Positions 30,035 through 39,305 are shown, counted from the first letter of the stretch. The stretch is 64,000 bases of DNA from an uncultured Candidatus Melainabacteria bacterium (GCA_934667125.1 CAKULF010000005.1:1-64000), one strand, 5' to 3'. A program made the numbers and translations. The notes: generated by a model not told the origin, from the sequence alone.

Positions 30035-33034
30035 TTATTCTCTGTTTCTATATAGCCATCTAATAGTATCATCGTTGCAAGAATTTCTTAAAGCTCCGGC
30101 ATGGTCGTTTGCAATTTGCTCATTAAATTCAGCAGCTTGAATTTCTTGACATTCAGCGCCATAAGCATAGCTATAATATACTCCCAGATGTATATTATTT
30201 TCCCTAAATGCCTCATCATCTTCTGAAGAATATTCTTCAGCTCTATCAATCATAAGAACGCTATCAAAATGATGATTACCATGATTTAATTTATCAGCAT
30301 TTGCAACTTGATATGCTCTTGTAGCACCATCGCTAAAGCCAACAAGCCCCATATTTTTTGTATCTGCATTAGGATATTGTTGTTTTATTTCATCACAAAT
30401 TCCGTTAATATCATTTATGTGGCTATCTGTAATTTCGGTTGATTTGCCTGCAGACAAGGGTATAACAACAATTCCGTTAAAGCCATTGAAACCGTAACCT
30501 TGGGCAAACAATTGACCATATAATGTGCCTTCTTGCCCTGCTATTCCGTTTTCATTTGCCCCACGACCCGTCATATAAAACATTACAGGCAAATCGGCAT
30601 TAGGGTCAACCCCCTCTGGCACAAGGATTCTATATTGATAAATACCATCTTCGCTACCGTATTCAATTTCGCCCTCTTGATATCTCATTCCATCAACAAT
30701 CAAAGGTTCTCTTGAAGCTGGTTGAGAGGCTTGAGCTTCCATTTCTTCTTTAACTCTACCTACAATTTCTTCAACAACTTCATCTTTTAATTTATCTGTT
30801 GTAATTCCGCTACAGCCATATCTTGCCAATTTTTCGCAAGTAGCTTCATCATCAACACCCCAAGCTTCAAATTTGTAACCGCCATCTTGCAAAGATTGAA
30901 GAATAGAATCGGTTAATGTTGAAGCTTTAGCGTCTAAAAATACTTCATTATCTTCTGTTTGAAGTGATTGTAGGGTTTTAATAGTATCTTCTGAAACAGT
31001 TCCGTTGCTCAAATAGCCAAGGCGAGCGCTTGAATTATATTCGCTTATTGTTTTTAAATTGTCCGCATTAAAGCTTATCCAAGTAACTTGACCCTCAAGC
31101 CCTTTATCTTCAACCATTTTAACCACTTTTTGAACATCTTCTGCGCTCATATCGTCTTTTAATTCGATATACATATTTGTGTTGGATTGTGATTCTGCTA
31201 CAGTAGTTAAAGCGTCTTCAAGAGAAGCTAAATTAGAGCCATCGCCACTTATAGCGTCATGGGATAACAAAGCTTCGCCATCTTTCATTCTAACATCTAT
31301 TTCAACCGTGTCATATCCTGCTTCAATTGCATTTTCAATGCCCTCAATTGAATTATCTTTAGCATTGTATCCTCTATGAGAAATAGTGTTCATATTGCCA
31401 AATTTATTTAGATTTCCAAGGGTTTCGCCTGAATTTTCTTCTACGAAAGCTGCTTGATAGCCCAATCTTCCCGTTTTATCGTTTGAAATTTCTTGTTGAA
31501 CTTCGTCTTGTTGAGTGAATTGTTTAAATTTATCTTCTAAAGCGCTCAAGGATTTATCTGTGTTAACAGCACTTTTCATTTGTGACATTAAATACATTTT
31601 TTCAGATACGCTTAAATTTTGATTATTGCTAATTTCATCAAACAATTCTTCGTAATGTTCTTCATCAAGTTTAGTATTTTTAGTATCAGGATTGTTTATC
31701 TTGTCTAAATATTCATTTCCTTCTTCAGAAATATCAGCAGGTTTATCTTTTAGAGCGATGTATCTTTCAATATCGTTAAGTCTTGCTTGAGATTTTTCAA
31801 ATGAACTTTGAGCTTTTGCAATAGCTTTATTGTTTGTTTGTTGCTCTGTTTCATAATCAGTTTTAGCTTGAGAAATTTTATCTTTAATGTCACTTGATAA
31901 TTTTTCTTCTAATTGAGCTTTTTGTTCATTTGCTTTATCATACAAGCCTTGGTTAGTTTGCATTGTTGTCTCATATTGAGCGATATTGCTTTCCTCTGTT
32001 GAAATTTCGCCTTCTTTTTCTTTAATTGATTGTTCTGCTTGTTGAATTTGCGCTCTTAATTGAGCAATTTCAGCGTTATTATCAGCTTTTTGCCCATCTT
32101 CCGTGGTTTGACTTTCCAAAGCTGATATTTGACCATTTAAATTGCCTATTGTAGTATTTAAACTTGTTATTTCGCCTTTTAGAGTTGCAATTCTAGCGTT
32201 TGATGTGTTTATGCCTTCTTGCGCTTGGAAAATATTAGTTTCATAATCGCTAATATTTTGTATAGTGTCTGCTAATTGACTAGCTGTTTCATCTTGCGTT
32301 GATTTAAGTTGGTTGATATATTCTTCTTGTTTTGCTTGATTTTCTTCTCTTGCACTTAAAGCACTATTCATCTCATCTTTATATGTTCCAAGATTAGCCG
32401 CTTCTTGGCTTTGTTCGCTTTTTAATTCATCAAGCGACATGTCTTTTGGGTCTTTATTTGAAGTTTCTTTTTTGGAAGTGTCTAAGGCATTTTTATTTTT
32501 AGAAGAACCTATTGAGCCACCACCGCCGCCACCGCCACCTGAAGCGGCTTTAGAAGCTGAATCTTTTGTTTTAGAATCTTCTGCTTCTTTTAAAATGCTG
32601 TTCATTTCTTGCTCTAAATCGATATCAGCAGAATCTATAGCTTCATCAAAATCTGATAGAGTTAAAACATTATCATCTCCCATTAATGTTTCCATATATT
32701 TTTCAAGCTCATCGCCCGTTATAATTCCATCTTTATAGCCATCATCCAAAACGCCATCGATAGAGTCTTTTCCAACTAAATTAACAAATTCCCCAAATAT
32801 ACTTCCAACGTTAACAGATAAATCTGAAGCTAAAGAATTACCTTTTGAATTTGTAAGTTCTTGCGCTAATTTATCATAGTCTATTGTTTCTTTTAATTGT
32901 TGAGCCGTTAAACCGCCGTTGGTGTCAAAAATGTTTTCAGCCTTAGAAGAAAAATCTTTCAACTTTGAAGATTTTTTATCAAGTTTTAAATATTCAATTT
33001 TTTTAGAAAGAAAATTTAAAAAACTTTTAGACAT
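30035..33034 (-). CDS. Giant coiled-coil protein with GDPD and esterase-like domains
   Basis: 999 residues from ATG 33034 (a GTG two codons upstream is possible). N-terminus: EF-hand-like segments (residues 85-125: DGYKDGIITGDELEKY, GDDNVLTLSDFDEAI), a run of eight Gly (about 170), then a long coiled coil (190-430). Residues ~545-740 are a glycerophosphodiester phosphodiesterase domain with catalytic HRGYN, EIDVRMKDG, LSHD and YIELK. Residues ~780-999 form an alpha/beta hydrolase of the esterase/PHB-depolymerase kind with nucleophile motif GLVGFSDGATRA. No signal peptide, so export would need another route. An unusual combination. Confidence 0.75.
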   Translation of the reverse strand: MSKSFLNFLSKKIEYLKLDKKSSKLKDFSSKAENIFDTNGGLTAQQLKETIDYDKLAQELTNSKGNSLASDLSVNVGSIFGEFVNLVGKDSIDGVLDDGYKDGIITGDELEKYMETLMGDDNVLTLSDFDEAIDSADIDLEQEMNSILKEAEDSKTKDSASKAASGGGGGGGGSIGSSKNKNALDTSKKETSNKDPKDMSLDELKSEQSQEAANLGTYKDEMNSALSAREENQAKQEEYINQLKSTQDETASQLADTIQNISDYETNIFQAQEGINTSNARIATLKGEITSLNTTIGNLNGQISALESQTTEDGQKADNNAEIAQLRAQIQQAEQSIKEKEGEISTEESNIAQYETTMQTNQGLYDKANEQKAQLEEKLSSDIKDKISQAKTDYETEQQTNNKAIAKAQSSFEKSQARLNDIERYIALKDKPADISEEGNEYLDKINNPDTKNTKLDEEHYEELFDEISNNQNLSVSEKMYLMSQMKSAVNTDKSLSALEDKFKQFTQQDEVQQEISNDKTGRLGYQAAFVEENSGETLGNLNKFGNMNTISHRGYNAKDNSIEGIENAIEAGYDTVEIDVRMKDGEALLSHDAISGDGSNLASLEDALTTVAESQSNTNMYIELKDDMSAEDVQKVVKMVEDKGLEGQVTWISFNADNLKTISEYNSSARLGYLSNGTVSEDTIKTLQSLQTEDNEVFLDAKASTLTDSILQSLQDGGYKFEAWGVDDEATCEKLARYGCSGITTDKLKDEVVEEIVGRVKEEMEAQASQPASREPLIVDGMRYQEGEIEYGSEDGIYQYRILVPEGVDPNADLPVMFYMTGRGANENGIAGQEGTLYGQLFAQGYGFNGFNGIVVIPLSAGKSTEITDSHINDINGICDEIKQQYPNADTKNMGLVGFSDGATRAYQVANADKLNHGNHHFDSVLMIDRAEEYSSEDDEAFRENNIHLGVYYSYAYGAECQEIQAAEFNEQIANDHAGALRNSCNDDTIRWLYRNRE

Positions 33035-33198
33035 ACGCACACCAATATATTGTTTACAGTTAATTTATCGGCATTTTGAATAAAAAACTTTATCTTTTGT
33101 TAAGAAATGTTAATTAAGTACTATTTTATTTATCAATTTTTTCTTTAAAAAAATTTTTATATAAGTAAGGTTAGTTAGTTGAATTAGAGTGTGAGTTT

Positions 33199-33426
33199 AT
33201 GGAAGAAATTGAAATTTCTCAAGATTTAATAAAATATTACGCAAAGAAAAAAGGAATTTCCTTTGAAGAAGCGGAATATGAGCTTAATAATACGTACGGT
33301 TATGAAGAAGATAAATATGTAGATTTTGATGAATCTATGTTTGAATTTAATTCAAATTACGTTAGCGACCCGATTAATCCTTTTAAATATTCATTTGCTG
33401 AAGTTTCGCTCCTAAAAGCTGCGTAA
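33199..33426 (+). CDS. Small acidic protein, unknown function
   Basis: 75 residues, acidic, rich in Glu, Tyr and Asp (EEIEISQDLIKYYAKKKGISFEEAEYELNNTYGYEEDKYVDF). The middle resembles a short helix-turn-helix fragment but no family is clear. The upstream text ATAAGTAAGGTTAGTTAG resembles the leader of the gene at 53984. Downstream follows a PLP lyase with its own ribosome site. Confidence 0.5.
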   Translation: MEEIEISQDLIKYYAKKKGISFEEAEYELNNTYGYEEDKYVDFDESMFEFNSNYVSDPINPFKYSFAEVSLLKAA

Positions 33427-33472
33427 AAATGTTTTATTTTTGTGCTAAAATTTCCTAAAAGGAAGATTTTTT

Positions 33473-34717
33473 ATGAAAAATGAAGCACAGAAAATAATTG
33501 AAAACGCACAAAATTCAATAGAAAAAACGTTTAAAGAAATTGATTTTATAGCAGAATATAACCAAGAAAAAGTTTTAAAAGCTTTTCAAAAAAATAAAAT
33601 CGGAGAAGAACATTTTTACACTGTAACAGGTTATGGGCACGACGACATCGGAAGAGCGGCACTGGACAATGTTTTTGCTGATGTTTTTAGGGCGCAAGCC
33701 GCTATTGTTCGCCCGCATTTTGCCTCCGGAACTCATACATTAGCTTGTGCTTTATTTGGAAATTTACACTATGGCGACAAGCTCATCTCAATTGCAGGAA
33801 GCCCGTATGATACTATGCAACAAGTTATCGGTTGCAGAAAATGTGATGATTTTGAAACAAGTTTGATGGGAAATGGCGTTAAATATGATGAAATACCTCT
33901 AAAAGATGGGGTTGACGTTGATTTTGAACATATTGAAGATTATTTAACAGCTGACACTAAAATGGTTCTAATTCAACGCTCAAGAGGCTATTCCCTTAGA
34001 AAACCATTGGATATTGAAACAATAGCAAAAATAGTTAAAATTGTTAAAACAAAAAACCCGAATATTATTTGTTTTGTTGATAATTGCTATGGCGAATTTA
34101 CCGAAACGCTTGAACCTATTGAGGTTGGAGCAGATTTAATCGCAGGAAGCTTGATTAAAAACCCTGGAGGAGGAATTGTTGAAGCAGGCGGATATATCGC
34201 AGGTAAAGAAAAATATGTCGCAAATTCCGCTCGTCGCTTAACTGCCCCTGGAATTGGCGCAGAGGGCGGCGCTATGCACAATCAAACAAGAGTAATGTTG
34301 CAAGGATTTTTTATGGCGCCAAGCATTGTAGCAGGGGCTTATAAAGGAATTATCTTGGCTTCAAAAGTCTTTGAGGATATGGGTTTTACAACTTTTCCAT
34401 CATCCAACACCAAAAGAACAGACTTAATTCAAACAATTCAATTCAAAAACGAAAAAGAACAACAAGCTTTTTGCAAAATGATTCAGCACAATTCCCCTGT
34501 TGAAAGCTATTTAACCCCAATTCCAGACACCGTTCCGGGGTATGATTGCGATTTATTAATGGCAGGCGGAAGCTTTATTGAGGGTTCAACCATTGAATTA
34601 TCCGCAGACGGCCCTGTTCGAGCACCTTGGGCAATATATATGCAAGGCGGATTAAGCTATTATCACGTTAAAATCGCCCTAAGAGAAGTTGTTGAAGAAA
34701 TATTAAAATTAAGATAA
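33473..34717 (+). CDS. PLP-dependent lyase, aluminum-resistance / methionine gamma-lyase family
   Basis: 414 residues. Family marks: GYGHDDIGRAALDNVFADVFRAQAAIVRPHFASGTHTL, SIAGSPYDTMQ, CFVDNCYGEF and the cofactor lysine region GADLIAGSLIKNPGGGIVEAGGYIAG. These cystathionine-beta-lyase-like proteins are annotated as aluminum-resistance proteins though the true reaction is probably C-S lyase chemistry. AAAGGAAG ribosome site. Ends one base before the convergent TPR gene. Confidence 0.88.
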   Translation: MKNEAQKIIENAQNSIEKTFKEIDFIAEYNQEKVLKAFQKNKIGEEHFYTVTGYGHDDIGRAALDNVFADVFRAQAAIVRPHFASGTHTLACALFGNLHYGDKLISIAGSPYDTMQQVIGCRKCDDFETSLMGNGVKYDEIPLKDGVDVDFEHIEDYLTADTKMVLIQRSRGYSLRKPLDIETIAKIVKIVKTKNPNIICFVDNCYGEFTETLEPIEVGADLIAGSLIKNPGGGIVEAGGYIAGKEKYVANSARRLTAPGIGAEGGAMHNQTRVMLQGFFMAPSIVAGAYKGIILASKVFEDMGFTTFPSSNTKRTDLIQTIQFKNEKEQQAFCKMIQHNSPVESYLTPIPDTVPGYDCDLLMAGGSFIEGSTIELSADGPVRAPWAIYMQGGLSYYHVKIALREVVEEILKLR

Positions 34718-35638
34718 TTATTTTAAATTTTTATATTCTTGTTGAATGCTTTTAAGGTTGAAAGTGAGGGTTTTGCGGTTTTCTATTGCAAGTTCTAAGC
34801 AATCTTTATAAGATTTCTCATCATCCATCAATTCAAAAACTCTTGCCATAAGATAATATATATCGCCATTTTCGGCTATATCACTTGCCGAAGTTAAGAC
34901 TTCAAGCGCTTCTTCCAGTTTATTTTGTTTAATATAAATTTGAACAAGCAATTTGTATGCTTCAATATCTTTCGGGTTTTTTTCAATCGTCTTTAATAGC
35001 ATAACAACAGCGTCATCCACCCTATCAAGCTCCCAATAAATTTGAGCAACATTAAAATATGCCCATGAATAATCAGGGGATAATTCTAAAACTTTTCGAT
35101 ATTCATTAAGCGCAAAATCCACTTCGCCATTTTTCTTATATTCTTCCGCTAAATAAAAATGGGCAAAATAATCGCCATAATTGTATTCAATTGCCTTTTT
35201 AAAGCATTTTATAGCCGTCTTTGTATCATTTTTTTTAGAATACAAAAGCCCGATAGAAAAAAATGCGTTCGAGTCTTTATTTTTATAATATATTACTTTT
35301 TTGAAGTTTTTAAGGGCGCTGTCAATATCTCCAACTGTTTCATACATTAAAGCCAAATTATACAGAAAATCAGGCTCTTCGGGCTTTAGGCTCACTGCTT
35401 TTTTATAAGCAAGAAGAGCTTTATCAAAATTTTTCAATTTTTCCCAACAAATTCCCGTGTTGAAATATAAATCAGCGTCATTTGGAAAAATTTCCAAAAG
35501 ATATTTAATATGCGAAAGGGCAGCTTTTTCATAGCCCAAATCAAGACAAAGCATGATTAGCTCTCGTCTTGCTTGAAAATTTTTAGGATTTAATTTTATT
35601 GCTACCTGTAGATTTTCAAATCTTTCGCTATCATTCAT
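34718..35638 (-). CDS. TPR-repeat protein
   Basis: 306 residues made almost wholly of about eight tetratricopeptide repeats (for example NPKNFQARRELIMLCLDLGY; DADLYFNTGICWEKLKNFDKALLAYKKAVSL; DYSWAYFNVAQIYWELDRVDDAVVMLLKTI). No signal peptide, so a cytoplasmic scaffold. Its start overlaps the preceding gene by eight bases. Third gene after fixC-fixX and the duplicated-domain protein; a role with them is suggested by position only. Confidence 0.8.
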   Translation of the reverse strand: MNDSERFENLQVAIKLNPKNFQARRELIMLCLDLGYEKAALSHIKYLLEIFPNDADLYFNTGICWEKLKNFDKALLAYKKAVSLKPEEPDFLYNLALMYETVGDIDSALKNFKKVIYYKNKDSNAFFSIGLLYSKKNDTKTAIKCFKKAIEYNYGDYFAHFYLAEEYKKNGEVDFALNEYRKVLELSPDYSWAYFNVAQIYWELDRVDDAVVMLLKTIEKNPKDIEAYKLLVQIYIKQNKLEEALEVLTSASDIAENGDIYYLMARVFELMDDEKSYKDCLELAIENRKTLTFNLKSIQQEYKNLK

Positions 35639-36092
35639 TTTTGTTGTCTAAAATTTTATCTAAATCTAAATCTATTATTTTTCCATCAAATTCAAAAGAG
35701 GGATTAGAATTTTGTTCTTTTTCTTCCTCGTCCAACTCGTCTTTATCTTCATCTTGAATAATTTTTTCAATTACAAGCTGAGCCATATCAAGAGCAACTT
35801 TTTTCTTTGTTTCAGGAGAACATTTTTCAAGCATTTGAATAGCTGTTCTAACGGTTGCGTCAATGTCATACCAACGGTTATGACCTCTTTGTATTCTTCC
35901 ATCTTCAACCGCTGCCATAATATCTTCAACATTTTCATATTGATTATCTTGAATATTATGTTCAATAATTACTTGAATTAAGTTAAGAGCAACTGCTATT
36001 TGTCTTTCGTCTGATGAATTTGCTAGGGTTCTCATAGACATTGAAAGAACAGGGTCTTTATCATACCATCTTGAAAAATATTGGTTTTCCAT
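35631..36092 (-). CDS. Protein with an internal RWYD duplication
   Basis: 153 residues. Two similar halves each begin RWYD-x-D and share the pattern then ...VALxxxQxVIE.xIQ: residues 7-52 (FSRWYDKDPVLSMSMRTLAN) and 76-118 (HNRWYDIDATVRTAIQMLEK). The second continues into an acidic Asp/Glu-rich stretch and a hydrophobic-acidic tail (FDGKIIDLDLDKILD). An unrecognised repeat fold, helical. Overlaps the downstream TPR gene by eight bases; likely co-expressed. Confidence 0.65.
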   Translation of the reverse strand: MENQYFSRWYDKDPVLSMSMRTLANSSDERQIAVALNLIQVIIEHNIQDNQYENVEDIMAAVEDGRIQRGHNRWYDIDATVRTAIQMLEKCSPETKKKVALDMAQLVIEKIIQDEDKDELDEEEKEQNSNPSFEFDGKIIDLDLDKILDNKNE

Positions 36093-36110
36093 ACTCGCAT
36101 TTGCTCCTTT

Positions 36111-36416
36111 TTAGCTATTTTTATATATTATACCACAATTATCGTTTGGATAGTTCCAATTAATTGCGTTTTTAGGACAAGCAATTCTACATGCTCCGCA
36201 TTCCATACAATTTTCATATTGCACAATTGTTTCATTCGTTTGATTATCAACACTATAAACATCAGCAGGACATATAAAAGTGCAAGTTTTTTCTTTGCAT
36301 TTTGCGCATTTTTTATTATCAACAATTAAATGCGCTTCGCAACTACAATTATACTTTAGAGTTGAAATTTTGTCTTGTATTGATTTTTTATTTTCGTCTT
36401 TTTTTTGATTTTTCAT
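36111..36416 (-). CDS. fixX: FixX-type ferredoxin
   Basis: 101 residues. The cysteines CAKC...CTFICPADVY and CMECGACRIACPKNAINW carry the Fe-S clusters, and the tail WNYPNDNCGIIY matches the FixX ending WNYPRGG-GI-Y. FixX passes electrons between the FixAB flavoprotein and FixC. It begins three bases after fixC. FixA and FixB are not in the window. The N-terminal stretch NCSCEAHLI is normal for the family. Confidence 0.88.
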   Translation of the reverse strand: MKNQKKDENKKSIQDKISTLKYNCSCEAHLIVDNKKCAKCKEKTCTFICPADVYSVDNQTNETIVQYENCMECGACRIACPKNAINWNYPNDNCGIIYKNS

Positions 36417-36419
36417 AAA

Positions 36420-37736
36420 TTATTTTCCAAAAAATACATCAATTGCACATTTTAAAAACGCTTTAATATCCTTAAATAGTTCAATTATGTTTCTATCTTT
36501 AAAATAAGAAAAGGCGTATTTCCTTATCTGCTGGGCTTTTGAGATACAATTTGCACTTGTTATAATTTCAAAAAGCTCTTTAATTTTTTTAGGATAATAG
36601 TTTTCAATTGAATTCGAGCGGGAATATAGCTCATCTATCACGTTTCTGTAGGAATACAGGTCTTTTAAAATGAATGATTTATCCAATTCTTTTTTATATA
36701 AACTTAGCATATTTGCGCTATAGTCATTATTTTCAAGAGCGCAAAGTGCTGCTTTAGCTGCTAATTTGCCTGAAATCAGCGCAAAATTTGTACCCTCAAA
36801 ATGAACGCTATTTATAAATCCTGCCGCATCTCCAACAACCAAAGCGCCTGAAGTTGTTAACTTTGGAAGCTTTTTATAACCTGTTTCAGGAATTAAATGA
36901 GCGCTATATTCAATCGTTTTGCCATCTTTAATATATGGCGCTATATCAGGATGATTTTTAATTTCATCTAAAAGTTCGTTGATATTAAGTTTATTTCTTT
37001 TTAAATCTTCTAAATTTGCCCCAACGCCAAGCATAATCGTATCTTTAAAGGTGTATAAAAAGCTCATCATAAAAAGATTATTATGACCTTTAACAGAGCC
37101 GAAATATTGCCTATTCAAGCCGTTAGCGCCATCAGAGGATAGATTAAACCTTTCTTCTATAATTTTTTTATCAAGTTTAATTGTTTCTTTGGCGGATAAT
37201 ATCATATCTTTGGGTTTAAATTCGCTTCTTAAACCAATTTGCTTAGATAATATCGAATTAACGCCATCAGCTATTATTGTAATTGGAGCATAAAATTTTT
37301 CTTGGCTTGTTTCAATTCCAACAACGTTTGAAGATTTTACAATTAAATTTTTAACCAAAGTGTTTGGAACATAGCTCACACCAACCTTTTTAGCGTAATC
37401 TATCATCCATTTTTCAAGATTAAATCTTTTTATTGCATAAGCATTTTTGGAATTTATATTTTTATAAGTTATTTCAAAAGAACTATCATTGGTTAAAAAT
37501 GCCCAACTGTGGCGGTTTATAACCCTTTCGTAAGGAAGAGAATTTATTTCTTCGCCAAAAATTTCTTCTAGCGCACAATGATAAACGGCTCCGCCATACA
37601 TATTTTTGCAGCCGCAATATGCGCTTCTATCAATTAAAACAACTCTTTTGCCCGCTTTTGCAACGCTAATCGCCGCCGCAGTACCGCTTGGACCTGCGCC
37701 AACAACAATCACGTCGCAATTATAGTTCATATCCAT
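36420..37736 (-). CDS. fixC: FixC, ETF-quinone oxidoreductase-like flavoprotein
   Basis: 438 residues. N-terminal FAD motif DVIVVGAGPSGTAAAISVAKAGKRVVLIDR, GYKKLPKL and GALVVGDAAGFINSVHFEGTNFALISGK are those of FixC. With FixABX it bifurcates NADH electrons to quinone or another acceptor and to low-potential ferredoxin. Promoter with -35 TTGTTT and -10 TATTAT places the transcript start at the ATG. First gene of fixC-fixX-(RWYD protein)-(TPR protein). Confidence 0.9.
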   Translation of the reverse strand: MDMNYNCDVIVVGAGPSGTAAAISVAKAGKRVVLIDRSAYCGCKNMYGGAVYHCALEEIFGEEINSLPYERVINRHSWAFLTNDSSFEITYKNINSKNAYAIKRFNLEKWMIDYAKKVGVSYVPNTLVKNLIVKSSNVVGIETSQEKFYAPITIIADGVNSILSKQIGLRSEFKPKDMILSAKETIKLDKKIIEERFNLSSDGANGLNRQYFGSVKGHNNLFMMSFLYTFKDTIMLGVGANLEDLKRNKLNINELLDEIKNHPDIAPYIKDGKTIEYSAHLIPETGYKKLPKLTTSGALVVGDAAGFINSVHFEGTNFALISGKLAAKAALCALENNDYSANMLSLYKKELDKSFILKDLYSYRNVIDELYSRSNSIENYYPKKIKELFEIITSANCISKAQQIRKYAFSYFKDRNIIELFKDIKAFLKCAIDVFFGK

Positions 37737-37742
37737 AATTAA

Positions 37743-37771
37743 ATAATACAGTTTAAAAAACTAAAAAACAA
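37743..37771 (-). promoter_or_regulatory. fixC promoter, predicted leaderless
   Basis: Minus strand: -35 TTGTTT (37766-37771), 17-base spacer, -10 TATTAT (37743-37748), then six bases to the ATG at 37736; no ribosome site. Confidence 0.6.
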
Positions 37772-37843
37772 TAGAACAAAAAATTAATCCTATAAGGGCA
37801 AAAATTTTTCAGATTTTGTTTTATATAATTGAAAGGAAAAACA

Positions 37844-38797
37844 ATGAATATTAATTCTATATCAAATTTTGCCCCTATTAAAAGTTTTAAACAATCAAAC
37901 AAACAAAACCCATATATTAATCTTTCAACACCCAACGACATATTTATTAAAAGCCCCAGTATCAGCTTTAAGGGAAAATCTTTTGAGGAAAAATATTCTG
38001 AACTTAAAAAAGATTTAACAGATTATATAATGACTTCACCAAATATCGAGGCTAAAGCTATAGAAGGAATTATACAAAAATATAGCCCGAGTACAACATT
38101 TGATGACTATAAAAATTTTAATTCTAAAACCAGCAACGCTTTTGAAGCCACAACAGGCTACACAAAACAAGAAATGAACTTTTCAGTATCAGATTTTGGC
38201 GTTGTTGCTTCTGCTATGCCTCAAAAAATTTATGTAACTTTTCCTGAGAATTTAGACAAAGAAAGCAGAATTCTCTTTGGGGATAATGTTTTGCACGAAT
38301 GCAGTCATGTTTTACAAAATGAATCATCAAATCGTCAATCATATCAAGACTTTTTCAATTCAAATTTTGGCAGAATTTCAAACACACGATGTTCAATAAA
38401 TTCTTTGCAAGTTGCAAACGAAGCGTTTAGCACGACAGAAAAAGAAATGTACAAAGTATTATTAACCTCTAAATCAAATAAATTAGGGCATTTACCCAAA
38501 AAAGTCAGCAAAAAAATTGACTTAAACGAATTTTACAAGCAAAAATATAAATGCAACGCAAAAGAATTTGCGCAAATGGTTATTGGACTTATCCTAAAGC
38601 AAGCGAATGCGCAAGGAGCCATTGATAAGCAAATGATATTAGATTTTGTTATCTTAAAAGCGCAAGACGAAAAAGAAGCCTATAGAAACGCTCTTGATTT
38701 TGACAAAGAACAGCTCAAAATCAAAGGCGCAATCGACCTTGACTTAAAAATAAAAATTTATGATTCTATTATTAACGCAGCGCAATCTTTAAAATAA
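37844..38797 (+). CDS. Putative HExxH metalloprotease with N-terminal SISFKG motif
   Basis: 317 residues from the ATG at 37844 with GAAAGG ribosome site. The sequence HECSH at 151-155 fits the zinc-binding HExxH motif inside a helix (FGDNVLHECSHVLQNE), and E193 in a following helix (ANEAFSTTE) could be the third ligand of a gluzincin. No known protease family matches the rest. The N-terminus is Asn/Ser-rich with SISFKG at 39-44, close to NIAFKA of the protein at 5726. No signal peptide. Protease activity is inference from the motif. Confidence 0.6.
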   Translation: MNINSISNFAPIKSFKQSNKQNPYINLSTPNDIFIKSPSISFKGKSFEEKYSELKKDLTDYIMTSPNIEAKAIEGIIQKYSPSTTFDDYKNFNSKTSNAFEATTGYTKQEMNFSVSDFGVVASAMPQKIYVTFPENLDKESRILFGDNVLHECSHVLQNESSNRQSYQDFFNSNFGRISNTRCSINSLQVANEAFSTTEKEMYKVLLTSKSNKLGHLPKKVSKKIDLNEFYKQKYKCNAKEFAQMVIGLILKQANAQGAIDKQMILDFVILKAQDEKEAYRNALDFDKEQLKIKGAIDLDLKIKIYDSIINAAQSLK

Positions 38798-38804
38798 GCT
38801 GAAA

Positions 38805-39305
38805 TTAACGATAATTATTAAATTGCAAAGGTGCGTCAATAGCGTCTTCTTTGCTTTTTAACAATTTAATCACTTCTTGTAAATCATCTCTTGATTTTCC
38901 TGAAACACGAACGGAATCGCCCTGAATAGAAGCTTGCACTTTTAATTTAGAGTCTTTAATAAAACCTACAATTTTTTTAGCAAGTTCTGTTGTTAAACCT
39001 TTTTTAAGTTTAATTTCTTGCTTAACGTTTCCGCCAAGAGCTTTTTCAACCTTTTGAGGATCTAAAATTTTAAGGCTTAAATTTCTTTTTACTAATTTTG
39101 ATTGCAAAATATCAAAAATGTTTTTCAATTTCATTTCGTCATTTGTTGTGATATTTATTGCTTTATCTTCTTCAAGCTCTATATCAGAATTTGAGCCTTT
39201 TAAATCAAATCTTGTAGTCAATTCTCTTTTAACTTGGTCTATTGCGTTAACAAGCTCTTGTTTATCAAATTCACTAACAACATCAAAACTAGCATCTTTA
39301 GCCAT
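38805..39305 (-). CDS. YajQ-family nucleotide-binding protein
   Basis: 166 residues from the ATG at 39305, which has an AAAGGAG ribosome site; the longer frame to 39335 adds ten residues without such support. DASFDVVSEFDKQELVNAIDQ at the start and the paired ferredoxin-like folds with DSVRVSGKSRDDLQEVIKLLK are typical. Homologues bind cyclic-di-GMP or nucleotides; the cellular role differs between bacteria. Convergent with the protease gene. Confidence 0.9.
   Translation of the reverse strand: MAKDASFDVVSEFDKQELVNAIDQVKRELTTRFDLKGSNSDIELEEDKAINITTNDEMKLKNIFDILQSKLVKRNLSLKILDPQKVEKALGGNVKQEIKLKKGLTTELAKKIVGFIKDSKLKVQASIQGDSVRVSGKSRDDLQEVIKLLKSKEDAIDAPLQFNNYR

Noticed and set aside
32439..32738. 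99-residue frame with a Pro run, antisense to the giant protein
   Set aside because: The Pro run is the complement of its glycine run; no ribosome site.
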